From: Coffea arabica
Lineage: Eukaryota > Streptophyta > Magnoliopsida > Gentianales > Rubiaceae
Assembly (NCBI RefSeq): GCF_036785885.1
Contig: NC_092330.1
Location: forward strand, 12,682,525 to 12,746,524
Direction: 5' to 3'
DNA length: 64,000 nucleotides
Both the position numbers and the translations under genes were made by a program. This document shows positions 40,433 to 52,114 of the stretch, piece by piece. The notes beneath the pieces were generated by a model. That model was not told the DNA's origin, ran no database searches, and saw only the letters and a list, made by a program, of their open reading frames with translations. Every line of letters starts with the position of its first letter. Positions within the stretch are counted from its first letter, which is position 1.

Positions 40433-41458
40433 AAATGCGAGTGCTCAATGAACACAGGCAAGACAGAGTAATGCAGCAACCCATTAAAAAAAAAAAGACC
40501 TTGAAATTTCTGAAATAAAAAATGATACTTGTTTGAATTTGTTTCGAGGATCAAAGCCTTGGTGTCAAATTAGTTGCCATTAAAGTATGCCTAATCTCAT
40601 TGCATCTTCCTTGGAATTCAATATTGTAACATAATCAGGAAGCGCAAGAAACTAATAAACTACAGACCAAAAATCAAGTGATTGCAGCAGAGAAACGCGA
40701 AAGCCGGCAGTGGCTGTACTTTATCAGAGAAATGCTAACAAAGAAGCATACCATGCTAAACCCCAAAGTATGCCTAATCTCCATTATTCTTGATTTATAA
40801 ATAAAAATGCTGTTTATTTTGCACACATTTATAAAGATCACCACACCACTTTGTTCTTTAATGTATTTTCCAAAGATATCTTACTCAATAAAGATATGCA
40901 CTTTCAGATTTTTGAGGGCTATCAAGATGAATTATAACAGAATGCAACTAAAATTGAAACTTTATGTGTCATCCATCTGCTTTCAAATTTTTCAGGATAC
41001 AATGCATAGCAAATCGCCCATCAAGAATATGTGCAACAAGTCACAATGAAAAATACAATTAAAATAAGAAAGAAACGTAAAGGACTCTTACATTTTCATA
41101 ATACTTCCCCGAGCTGAACTGAAAAGCGGAAAAAATCCTTTCTACTTGTGAAGTACACAGTACAATAGATCCCATGCCACAAAAACAAAGATACAACAGA
41201 ATTCTAATAACACAAACACAATATATGGAGAACTATATCTGATCCTGTTAGGAACTATATGCCATATTCCCCTACATCTGTGAAATGTGTCATCACTATG
41301 TTGAGCACAGGGACACAAAAACAAAATTCTGTCCCCTGTTTGTTTTTGTCTCAGTGAAAAAAATATGAAAGTGGAAATCAGTTAAAAGACCAATCAACAA
41401 AACCATATGATGAGTTGCAAAAATAGCAACAAACTCTCACCAGCTAACTTATGATTGC
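40433..41458. other. Gene-free stretch right of the Copia element
   Basis: I see no convincing gene. Continuing from 33.1-34.2 kb, this is the other half of the sequence split by the Copia insertion. Nothing here encodes the C-terminal part missing from the neighbouring cis-prenyltransferase. Confidence 0.4.
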
Positions 41459-42133
41459 TTAGTTTTCTCCTTCAAATAAGCGAAATTTCTTTGAAAAACC
41501 AAGATTGCCCAAACCAAATGCATATAAAAGACAGTTAGCGCTCTGCCACAAAAGAAAGTTACTCAATCGAGTCTCACCTGAAGTCTGTATAATTATATCA
41601 GGATCAGGTGCAACCGCAGCATATATATTTTTCTCTAAATCCTTGACTACGATTGAAGGCTTGCTCTTGTCATTCTTGTTTCCTTTCAGAAAAAGTAAAC
41701 CATTTCCAGCTCCTTTTGACTCCAATGCACTTCCTTCATCCCATTTTTCTTCACAACACTCTTGAACAGCATGCAAAATTTCATCTGAGGAAGTGTAGGC
41801 AAGACAAATTGACAGCACAGCTTTTGAATTCCTAGAAGTAGCAACTACGGCCCTCTCTGCAGCCAACCTTACCGGCTTGCTCAAAAGTTTAAGACTGCCT
41901 AGAAAGTAAATCCTAACGCCATACTGATTGACCATGCTCTCCTCCTCAATCAAATCTTCAATTTTCTCTAGTATCAACCGCATAGTGGACTGAACTTCTT
42001 CAGGACGTCTTCTAAAATTGTCAATGTTGAAGGCGTAAATTGTAACATACTTCACACCTAACTCATAACAGTATTTAAGCATGTTCATGAGAGCTAAACG
42101 GATTCTGGTCAAAATCGTATATTTCATATCCAA
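41459..42133 (-). pseudogene. cis-Prenyltransferase (dehydrodolichyl diphosphate synthase-like), broken
   Basis: The 224-aa frame matches the middle of plant dehydrodolichyl diphosphate synthases, which build polyprenyl chains from isopentenyl diphosphate at the ER. Recognisable parts are ALMNMLKYCYELGVKYVTIYA, IDNFRRRPEEVQS, LAYTSSDEILHAV and TSGETRLSNFLLWQSANCLLY. Three defects are visible. The N-terminal DGNRR region with the catalytic Asp is absent; it is replaced by unrelated MDMKYTILTRIR. The conserved Arg before TSGE is Gln (IIIQTSGE). Sequence after NCLLYAF diverges and stops, losing the C-terminal WPE region. I therefore call it a pseudogene. It has no introns, as is common in this family. 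Confidence 0.68.
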
Positions 42134-43208
42134 CCCACTTTTTTGTTAGAGTAAATGAGTACGAGTCCGAATCTAGGTAACGAGATTATTTCTCAATCCG
42201 TACCTGATCCAAACTAGTGGGTCCAAGCCCGAGTCCAAACCCGGATCGTTGACAGCCAAATCCACGGTTTCCACATCCCAAGTTTGTCCTCCATAGGTAT
42301 CATTGTTTTTGGGAACTTCGATTTAGTCTTCTCTGCAGATCCGGCTTCATCTATTTCTCCCTTTTCAAGCATGGTGTTATCCTCTTCTTCCTCAGATCCA
42401 TCATAGAAAAGCTGTTTTTGTAGGAGGTCTTCTATTAAACAAATGTAAAATTAAATAGTTAGGCAAGAATTTGGATGGACCCAATTTGTGACTCACTCAT
42501 AGACTGAGTGATGTATTAGTTTCCGCATCATCAACCATCATGTTAATCAATTCTAAATGTAGCACCCCATTAGATCTTCTACTAACAACGGGGACTAAAT
42601 AAATCCACTGGATCAAAAAGAAAATGCATTCCAATTCAGGGACTCAAAACATTTATGGAAAAATCTTTCAAAACATTTATCATATTTCGTCAAATGAATT
42701 TTTTCATTCTTCACTTTTAAAATGGTAAATTTATATCCTTTATAAAATTATATTGATAAAATTTGGTCCCAACTTAAACTTTTTCCCAAATGAGTCTGGA
42801 CCACTTAGCATGAAAAGTAAGAAATAAAAGTGGAGGTGAGTGAGTCAGTGGAACTGAAAGGTTCTTCTTTGGGGGCAAGATCCACTCCTCGACTCTGTCC
42901 CAGAGCTGGTAGTTTGGATGTAGCGCCAATATCAAGAAGTCCAGCAACCAAGAAGCCATTGCACGCCATCTAAAAAGAAATATTTACTTTGTTCAGAATA
43001 ACGATCGTCAATGTCCTTCACAGCAAAAGAAACAGCTTAACAACAAACGTAATTCCAAGTGGCGTTACTCTCATCAGAGAGATCAACTGTCAGACGAGAA
43101 AATAATGAAACTTGGCCTTTATCAAGCATTTTCGTATCCTTGGTTGAACATTTACAAACCGTAGATGTACAAGATTAATGTATTTCATAAACCTAAACCC
43201 CTAGAATA
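42134..43208 (-). other. Region upstream of the broken prenyltransferase, possible exon debris
   Basis: On the minus strand an acidic open stretch (about 42438-42315) encodes YDGSEEEEDNTMLEKGEIDE after an AATAG that could be an acceptor. A second short frame starts with ATG at 42969 and reads DIGATSKLPALGQSRGVDLA. Both look protein-like, but I cannot assign a family. They could be 5' exons of a lost gene now joined to the prenyltransferase remnant. The rest is AT-rich and featureless. Confidence 0.25.
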
Positions 43209-45635
43209 CTACTTCTTTGCTTTAGCAAACCTAAGGCAGCGATATTTCTCTCCACTAACTGTAATTTCAAGAGCTCCATCTTGATTATCTTGATTTGATG
43301 CAGTTCCCATCAGCACACTTTTCTCTTTCTCAAGGTTTTCTCTTTCCAGTTTTAATCTAGCTTCTTGCCGGGCAATCTCCGCCTGAAATAGAAACATCGT
43401 TAAGTAAGAAGTTTAAAGAAATGCTAAACCTTAAAAACTACTCTCATAGTAAATTCCGTAGTGTGGTGGAGATAAATGTTGAGCTACAAGGTATGAAATT
43501 GACTTCAATTTGACAAAGTAACATGGATTTGAAGTAGGGGTGCAGAAAGACAAATGAAAGAACAGATGCGCTCTCATACAATCCATCATAGTCCAAATTG
43601 ATCGGCCTAGGCAATCCAAGAGTATAAAATTATTACGACATGGAATGGAAGACTCTGGAAAGAATACTGCTATAATTGGACAAAAATGTTTCTGTCTTTG
43701 TAGCAGTCAACATAAAGACTTGATTTGACTCTTTCTTGAACTTGGAATCTCCCAAGATCTCAACCAGTCCAATTCTTCATAGAAGGAAAAACAAGTATGA
43801 GTGGCCTTAATCTAAATTCCTATTTCAACAATTTTGAACCTCTTGCAACCCCCACTTCACAAACTGTTTGATAATATTAGTTGACACTGGACTATCGGTA
43901 GTAGGTTTACTATGAGAACAAGCTCATTTAGTTACAACCCACTAGAATAATCCAATAGATACTAAAGGAGTATGCTTCTTGAAAAATGTTTCCTGGCAGA
44001 TCCTATGTAGAAGAAATTCACAAAGCTCCTCTGAGTTCATGTGTTCAGCCTGTGCATAGTTTGTGAAATAATCAAGCAACTATTGCCTGCACGAAGCCCC
44101 AACCCAAAAATCATGCAGACTCCAGATTCATAGAGTGTTACCCAGGTTCAAAGCTTCGTCTGTGAAGCTTCTCATAAAACCTCATTGCAGGCTTCTTAGT
44201 AGAATATTTACAAAGGATGGGTAATAGAAGAAGAAATTGAGCCTCAAATTACTAGCATCAAGAACCAAGCCTGCTTAGAAGATCAAAATATAATCTCTTA
44301 TTGACTAGTTCAGCAGTTGATCAATGCTCTGTGGAAGGAAAAGAGACAGGGAAACAGGACATAAAAGATTTCCAAGCAAAACGGCTCCACATCTTTAGAA
44401 GTTTTAGAAGCAAAGATCAGAAAAGAACGAAATGATGATGAAAAAAGGCTCACATAACAGGCCACTTGTTCATGTTTGGCAATCAATGTTGCAATAAACA
44501 TCATGTATTACAGGATCAAACAGGATTTCAATAAAAACCACTTGCAAAGCTTGCTTCATATCAGAATGAAATGCATGTTATTCTTTCATTTTTCTATTGC
44601 TTTTTCCTCTCTCACTTCTTTTTCTTTTTTCTGAGTTGCAGCATTTGCCAAAATCTCATCAGCAGCCTTGACCAGATTAAGGCAACATGGTGAGTTATAC
44701 CCAACAAAAGTACATCAATCAACTCTAAAGTTCAAATTGTTCAAATATAGCATCAACACCAGTCAAAAACCAACCAAAAAGGGGCAAAAGTCGACTATTA
44801 TAGGTGATGGTGCCAACATAGCATACTCATCTCCATTCCAACCACCAAAATATCACCATATAAACGGTCCTCTTATCACCGTATATTCCTCTCCAAGTCT
44901 GCATCTTTCTACAACATCCCCTTTAACAAATTCAATACTATAATGAGCTTTCTAAAACCACTCCAATCCAGTTGTCAATTAACAGTCAGCCAAAAAATTG
45001 TCCAAAGATGAGCATCCTAAATCCATCCTCATTGTCATTTGAAACCCAATTAAATCAAAAGGCCAGCAAACCTGCCACCTGATACAGCTGCTGCTATCAA
45101 CCCAAAGACAAAAGCAAATGGAGGGGGAACAGACAAAGAAACTGACTATGCAATCAATCTAATACCTACTAGACTATACCAATAGACTATTACTACATTT
45201 ATAAAGAAGGAGAACGGGATTGAGTTAAAAAGGAAAGAATATAGTGGCAGCATCTTTTCAAACAAAAAAAAAACATATAGCCAATTACCAATTAGTGGGA
45301 AATCAATTGGGAAAAATCGAAACATGATGAATTGGAGATAAAGAAAGCAAATCAACAAATGACAATGAACTTGGAGTAGGGAATGCTATGCTAAATAAAA
45401 GGTGATTTACAGGTTTACGGTGGAGGGTTGAGGGGGAGGGGTTGGGGTAAAGTACCTCACGACGAGAGAGTTCGGCCTTCCAAGCGGCTTCACGCTCGGC
45501 GACCTCGCGTTCCCGCTCCTCAATGTAACTCTGCATCTCCCTCTCTTTCATGAGTCGGTCCTGTATGTCCGCGTCCAGAGCCTCCTTTAGCTCGTGCACA
45601 AATTTGTCCACCACCGCCTTTATTCTTAGAGACAT
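43209..45635 (-). CDS. Conserved small coiled-coil protein, two exons
   Basis: Two minus-strand exons, 45456-45635 and 43209-43382, join in phase across a 2.07-kb GT/AG intron and encode 117 aa. The protein starts MSLRIKAVVDKFVHELKEAL. It then forms a strongly charged coiled coil rich in Glu and Arg (about residues 20-80: EREMQSYIEEREREVAEREA, then AEIARQEARLKLERENLEKE). It ends with a conserved-looking EITVSGEKYRCLRFAKAKK tail. I recall proteins of this form as conserved in plants, sometimes labelled golgin-like, but I assign no function. The frame is open upstream to 45746, but that extension looks unlike the rest and the MSLR ATG has good context (AAAATGTC). Confidence 0.82.
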
Positions 45636-47615
45636 TTTTATCAATTCTAATTCAATTAACCCCAAGCTGCTCTGCTGCTTAGTGCTTTCTCTGACGACGA
45701 CGGCAATAACCAGACTTTTCTTAATTTCAACGCCCCAAACTATCAAATTACGAATCCGGAAGAGTTGCTTGTTTTGACTTCTCCCTGTTTGCGATTCACA
45801 ATTACCGCCACAAAGAGCTCCATTTCATAAATACTACTGCTTAATTAAACTTTTTTTGGGTTAGGGGTGGGTTTTTTTGTTAGGGGGGGTTAGAGATTAA
45901 AATTGGAAAATGAAAGGTAAAAAACCCACCAAGATGAAGTAGAATTTGCTAATGTGGAGGAAGGAAGAAAGGAGAATATGAGCTCAGATCTGTTGCGGGG
46001 GGGAATTTGGGGTGATTTATGGTCAGTGGCTTACCACTCTTTCACTACCTACTTCCTATGTTTTCAGATGCGGACTGGGAATCAACTTGGCCAAACTCAG
46101 GGGTCCAGGGTCACTACAAAAGCAAAAATTGGTTGATAAAAGATGGAGACAGAAGCAATTATCACTACAAAAGCCAAACACACTGATAGCAATTATCTGC
46201 TTTATATTATAAACTATTATATTATGGTTGATAGTTGATACCTTTAGTCTTTGGTCATATACTTAGAACAATTGTAGGCAATGTGTTTTTGCTGTTCCTT
46301 GCCCAATTAGGCCATTGTAGTCAACTAAATCAATCCATAAAAGAATTAATTAAGTTAACCCCACTCTGGAAAGAATATAAGGAATAGCACTAGTCAAACT
46401 TTTTCATTAAGTATCTACATCATCGAGGACAAGTGTATCTTCTGTGCTAAATTCTTGCTAAACAGAAGAAAAAGCCAGGAGTGAATTTATTAAAACAGCC
46501 CCAGGATATGATATGAAAGGTCATAACCTACACTTTTCTTTCTTTAAGATTGCTTTTAACAGAATATATGATACTTTCTGATCACAGTGCTGCTTTTGCA
46601 CATGGATGATTAGGAATACAAAGTACAAACTTCGCAACACAGATAGAACATTCCACCTCTAAGCCATTAAGCAGCAAGGTTAATTTTGATTACCAAAAGA
46701 AGAGAGATTCAATAAATTTTTTTCTTTTTTTTTAAAAAAAAGAAAGATCATAATATAGTTATTAGCTTGACCCAAAGAGACTAGAAGTTATGAAATTTGC
46801 CTTGGATGTTCAATTTGCGTTCTGGCATAGCAAACTCAAATGGGTCTTTACCTATTAATCCACTCAAACATGCACAATCCCACCTCATTAAACAATTAGA
46901 AACACATTAATTTAATTTCTATCATCTCTAACTGCAATCCGTTTACCAATTGATAAACTTTCAAACTTTCCCAATAACAGAAAACCAACTAAAGCAAACC
47001 TTATAAACTTGGAAAAAATGTTTTGATTGAAGTAAGCTACTAATTGTCTCCACTAACTCCTGTTGCTTACTCTCTAGCAACTCATTTTCACTCTCTAGCA
47101 GTGGAGGCTTGAAGTTGGCATCCAAAAATTACACCAAAGGAGCAGGGCAATCAGAGATGGTGAAGTCCGGAGGAGGTGCACAAGCCTGGTGGTAGCGGCG
47201 CTACGGCGGCGGTGGACTGGTAGAGGAGCTAGGGTTACGAAAACAAACGGGAAGACAGAATATATCGTTTGGTCGAGTTTGCTATTTTCCCAGATTTTTT
47301 TTTTGCCTCTTTTTCGCTTATTTAGTTGGTCAAATGGAAGACAAAGTCAAGGAAGCTGTAAAAAAAAATTAGGCAAAAATAGAAAAATCGGGTTTAATAA
47401 ATTATACCGGTTCACCTGTCAGACCTTAGTTTTGACTGGATTTTACCGAATATATTCCTTTCGTGTTTTTAATCTGAATTGGACCGGCTATCTGGCCAGT
47501 TCCCAGTTCGATCGATCCGTCCGGTCCAAGTCTAAAACACAGCCTACTTCACCAACTCCCGTGTCGACTGTGGTCCTAGGTGGTTGTCATTTGTATTCTG
47601 TTTCCATTTCTTATT
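45636..47615. other. Upstream region of the coiled-coil gene, otherwise gene-free
   Basis: The first few hundred bases should hold the promoter of the minus-strand coiled-coil gene. Around 47155-47350 there is a GC-richer stretch with GGCGGCGGTGG and interrupted open frames. It could be a decayed exon or part of a repeat; I cannot assign it. No RNA gene is visible. Confidence 0.35.
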
Positions 47616-48598
47616 GGGATAATTTCACAAACCTCCCGTGAGGTTTTAACAATTACATTAAGCTCCTCTTAGATTTTAAAGATTACACAAACCTCTCTTA
47701 TTTTTACTATTTAGTAACAACGAAGGTCCAACAAGATAGATTTTCTCACAAAATTCCTAAATTGCCATTTGTTCAAAACTAAGAAATAACAATATAGTAT
47801 ACTCAATCATTGTCTTTCACACTTTGCATAAATTAACAAATATAATCCTTAACAACCATCAAAACATAAACTCTAAAATCAAGTAGCCATTCAAAAAATT
47901 TCAAATTGCATATACAGTATCAATACTTGCTATGCAAAAAAGAAAAAAACACACACACAAACCCCATTGACAACCAATTATACTCCAAAATTAAATATCA
48001 ATGCTCAAATACCTTTTTAACACAAGCTAATCTGGCTTAGAACCGCGATTACAACCCTCCTATGGTGTTAAAAATATTAATATCTCAAAAGTAGAAAATA
48101 AATTCTACTTTCATAGTAAAATCATAATAAAAATTTCTAATCAATGAAAGAAATCCTCATGTAATTATTGGCATTTTATTAAAGTTTTTCTTGACAATAA
48201 ACAAAATATGACAAATTCCACAATTTTAGTTCTTCTTCATATTTCAATCATCTATTTTATTATTTATTTCTCTATCATTATGGGTCTCTTCATTTCCTTC
48301 TGATTTCATACATAATCTGCTCTCTCTGTTGATTTTGTAATTTCAATTCACTAATATCTACAAAATTGAAGATAATAAAAAGAGGTTATATTAATTAGAA
48401 ACGAGAGGAGCGAAATAGACAAGAGACAAAAGAATAGATTTTCTTGTGGATTTTGTAAATTTATTGCCTTATTGTTTGCTAAGTGGAGGGCATTATAGGT
48501 ATTTTACTATACCAAGAGAGGCAAGTGTAATTTTTTAAACCTAAGGGGAGCCGAGTGAAATTGTTCAAAACCTCAAGGGAGGTTTCTGAAATTATCCC
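47616..48598. mobile_element. MITE with about 100-bp terminal inverted repeats
   Basis: The left end reads GGGATAATTTCACAAACCTC. The complement of the right end reads GGGATAATTTCAGAAACCTC, and the similarity continues inward for roughly 100 bp with scattered differences and an indel. The 983-bp interior is AT-rich with no transposase. The adjacent 9-mers TTTCTTATT and TTTTTCATT match at seven of nine bases, so a Mutator-type 9-bp duplication is possible but not secure. A similar word, GGAATAATTTCACAAAGCTA, at 48610 suggests a second partial copy beside it. Confidence 0.65.
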
Positions 48599-49367
48599 TT
48601 TTTCATTTTGGAATAATTTCACAAAGCTACCCTGCTGTTTGGCTTAATATCACTTAGCATCGCTATAGGTTACTAACTTGATAGAGCTAACACAAGTGCA
48701 GTCCCACCCCCACCTGTCTTATGTTTACCATAGACAAATTATCCACTTCTTTTCTTCACTTTTGCTTTGCTTTTTCTTTATTTAAAGCAAAGCCAGACTA
48801 ACCAGCCATGCACTTTGTTACTAACTTGATAGAGTTGCTGGCTATCAACTCCCGAACTCAAGTAAGTTTTCAAGTTGTAATTTCTGTCAATTATTTTGGT
48901 TATATGCAACACTAACAACTTATAATTCAACATGTTTTTTTGCTTTGCTTTAAGTTAAAGAAAAAAGAAGACAAAAATGGAGGGAGAAGTGATACATAAA
49001 AAGAATTTGAAGGTGGAAATTCCAGGAGAAAGTGAAATGGCTTTTCCGGCGGTGGACAAGCTATGGAATCTTCCAGTAGTTTAAAGATACATCATGTACC
49101 CATAACAGAATATTTGTCACTTTCTACCACTTTCATTCCCTTATTTTGTATGCACACAAGGCTTAAATCACCTCATTCATGCCAATCTTCTACAAATATT
49201 TCTGTTTTTTGGTTCACAAGTAATGCCATGAACTAATAGTCACTCTCCCGTAAGAGAGTCAGACAATATCAGTACTCCTTCCATGATGTAAGAATATTAG
49301 CTATCTAACTGGGCAAAGAGACCATGGTGTACTTTTCTGATACCTTGTACTTCAATATTTTCGACAG
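48599..49367. other. Mostly anonymous stretch
   Basis: Apart from the possible partial MITE end at about 48610-48670, nothing is identifiable. A short frame from ATG at 48977 encodes 35 aa with KNLKVEIPGESEMAFPAVDK. It is too short and unsupported to call. Confidence 0.3.
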
Positions 49368-49602
49368 GTGTCAGGCATAAAAATAAATGATTTTGAAGAA
49401 GATTTTGAAGAAGAGGGAGTACAGAATGTGACAATAAAAAGTGTTACATTCAGGAATACACAGAATGGTGCAAGGATTAAATCATGGGGTAGGCGGTTTT
49501 GTTAAGGATGTTTTGTTCCAGCATGCCACTATGATTAATGTCCAAAACCCCATCATTATTGACCAGAACTATTGCCCAGATAACATCAACTGTCCTGGTC
49601 AG
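49368..49602 (+). pseudogene. Polygalacturonase exon fragment, frameshifted
   Basis: The stretch resembles one internal exon of plant pectin-degrading polygalacturonases (glycoside hydrolase 28). It reads EEEGVQNVTIKSVTFRNTQN then GARIKSWG, and after a frame change FVKDVLFQHATMINVQNPII and DQNYCPDNINCPGQ. A plausible acceptor (CGACAG) precedes 49368 and a donor (GTAAAC) follows 49602. The frameshift lies near 49485-49500, at GGGTAGGCGGTTTTG. I find no other exon nearby, so it is an isolated remnant. Confidence 0.72.
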
Positions 49603-49820
49603 GTAAACTTCTACATATATAAATTATTTACTAGGCATTATTGATATTGAATGTATTTGACATTTCTATCCAAGGAATAATTATTGATATTGAATGTATT
49701 TGACATTGCCCAGATAACATCAACTATCCTGGTCAGGTAAACTTCTGCATTTATAAATTATTTACCAAGCATTATTGATATTGAATGTATTTGACATTTC
49801 TATCCAAGGAATAATTAAAG
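49574..49820. repeat. Tandem duplication over the fragment's exon-intron border
   Basis: A segment starting GCCCAGATAACATCAACT at 49574 recurs at 49708, an offset of 134 bp. Both copies include the exon end, the GTAAAC donor and intronic sequence (GATATTGAATGTATTTGACA). A copy of the acceptor side also recurs downstream: the words around 49337-49370 (CTTGTACTTCAATAT...GACAGGTGTC) reappear at about 49990-50019. Confidence 0.75.
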
Positions 49821-49849
49821 TAAACATAGAAAGCTTGAAAGTCTGTCTA

Positions 49850-50377
49850 GTTTTATTTCCTAGCTAAAGATAATGAAGAATTTGTGTTAACATTTTTTCC
49901 ATTTGAACAAAAGAAAGCAAAGCATGAAGATGGACAATTAAGTAAAAATCCCTTTCTGCATATTTCAAAATACACAAAATTTTCTGATAACTTGTACTTC
50001 AATATATTTGACAGGTGTCTAAGTCTGTATTGAAGATTCGACTTGCATTTTGGAGGATTTGGTGGTGACGTTAAGTTTAGGGTCTGGATTTGATTTGGTC
50101 TTAAGTGCAGGTTGATGAAATTGGAACTTGAAATCATGGAATTCCATTATTTGCACACATATGCAACTAATAATCAGGGCCTAATCAGTCGAAGCCTCAT
50201 AATATGTTCTCCTCTATATCTTGCTGTAGATTCTCACACACACACACAAAGAAAACAGCTATGATCTAAAGCCCCAATCTATTGCCAACTCTCAGTTTCT
50301 TTAGTGTGTGGAATCTTACTCTAGGAAGCAACAGGCAACTGCATGGCACTAAATACTAGTTACAGCAGCAACTACAC
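49850..50377. other. Gene-free stretch
   Basis: Contains the second acceptor-like copy noted near 49990-50019 and a short CA microsatellite at about 50233-50246. No gene is visible. Confidence 0.4.
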
Positions 50378-50611
50378 CTACAGTTGAGGTTTCAGATGCT
50401 GAAAAATACACTTGTTCCTTGCCTGCCAAAGAAAGTAGATTGTTATAGGAAAAGCAAGCCTTTTAACTATGTGACCAAAGGAGTTTGTGCTGCAATGTTT
50501 GCACCACCACTGAACCTCCTCTGTCCAAGTGATTGTGCCTAAATAAAGTAAACAAAGATTCTGAACCTTATCCAACACTGCTCTAGAAAATTTGCAGTCT
50601 AAAAACCTCAA
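50378..50611 (-). pseudogene. LINE reverse-transcriptase zinc-binding domain fragment
   Basis: The 77-aa frame resembles the zf-RVT domain near the C-terminus of plant LINE ORF2 proteins. It has FLDCKFSRAVLDKVQN followed by a Trp-rich stretch, FPITIYFLWQARNKCIF, which is characteristic. No reverse transcriptase is found upstream, so it is a fragment. The call rests on domain recognition without a search. Confidence 0.6.
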
Positions 50612-52114
50612 GGAACCTCTAGGAATCCGAAAAATAGAACAAAGGTCGCTTCTTAACTCCTCATAGACACAGCAAGAAACACATTATATTCTTGAAAATT
50701 AGGTCAAATACCAAATAAACTTTTAAACTCTAAGATAGTGTCCTTAAGTACCCCAAAAGAATGTGAAGTTGACATACAAAAATCAACCAGCCAAATCATC
50801 TTGTACCAATGCTGCTGGAACTACATCAGAATCCATCCCTCGCAGCTTGCGCATATTAATTTGTCAGTCAAGAATGGTAAAACCCCCAAAACTCAGCAGC
50901 CAAATTAATTCATTAGCGTCAATCAAATCAAATGTAACCCTAATCAGGTAAGAACAAACTAAAACAAAAGCAACTCACAAAAATTCATTCCAACCCAACT
51001 TCAAGAATCTACACCAGTAATTCTAGACAATTTTTCAAAGGAAAAGGGAGGGAAAAAAACTAATAAGTGACCATCATACCTCTGGAAATACTTAAGGAGT
51101 TTTCGACCTTGTTGGAGATGCTGTTGCAGGAATGGGGACGAGATGTCACTGCCAGAGTGGGGAAGAGCCGTTGATATTGGCTGCTTTTAAAGGAAAAAAA
51201 ATTAGAGAGAGAGAGAGGGAGATGATAATTTAGATGATTTTTAAAAAGAGAATAACCTAATTGAAAGAGTAGCCTACCTCTGAAAGTGAGTCTTCGCCGG
51301 AGTTGGATATGCTGCCGGTGATGAAGGGCTCGGTTTGCCAATGGATCTTCAACCGTTTGAAGGCCGTGAAAAGAAGAGGCCGTGATTTTAAGAAAGGTAA
51401 ATAACTTCAGAATGATAGAATATTATTCCAAATACTCTAGCACTTTTTCCCTGTAGCATTTTATTTTGAAATAATTACTGTAACACTTTTTATGATGCAT
51501 TATATATGAGATAAAAGAATAATTAAAAATATTTAAAAATAGATTGAAAATATGTTTATGATATAAATTAAAAATTATTTTGAAAAAATTTTCTATCCAA
51601 ACTTCTCGTGTAAGTTATTTTCCGTTAGAAATTATTTTTTCAAATTAAATTGTGTCCAAACAGTAGAATAGAAAAACATTTAATGTTTTCCGTCCAACCA
51701 AACAGACTTAAAAAAATATTGGATTTTTTTTTTGACAAACAAAAGGACCTGACCCTACTTCAGGCCTAACCCTTATTCGAGTTGTTGGGTTAAAAAAATG
51801 TTGGATTTGGTTCGATAACAATTGTAACAATTATACAAATAATGAATGTAATTCAATAATAGAGAAAATGCACAATACACAAAATGCCAAAAACAAAACC
51901 AAAACTACAAAAATGAGAGCTCTAAGTGTGCTTGAAAAAATAACCACATCAAAGGAAAAAAATTATTCAGATCCCACGTGAATGCACACTAAATTGGAAG
52001 AAGAATAGGGTGAGCATGCAAGGGCATAATAGAAATTTCACCATGATTATAAGCTTCTTCTACTAGTAGCTGTTACCAAACAATGATTATCTTCATTTAA
52101 AGCAAATAGAGTGA
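50612..52114. other. Gene-free stretch with possible minus-strand exon debris
   Basis: On the minus strand around 51280-51345 and 51070-51180 two GC-richer stretches border GT/AG-like sites and could be short exons or part of a non-coding transcript; I cannot assign them. 51430-51720 is very AT-rich and ends near GTGTCCAAACAG, which resembles words in some MITEs, but I could not find paired ends. Confidence 0.3.

Noticed and set aside
45303..45746. 147-aa single-exon reading of the coiled-coil gene
   Set aside because: The frame runs past the GT donor at 45455 into intron. Joining to 43209-43382 restores the coiled coil and conserved tail.
48977..49084. 35-aa frame starting MEGEVIHKKNLKVEIPGESE
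   Set aside because: A possible Bet v 1-like start was considered, but the match is too short and no continuation was found.
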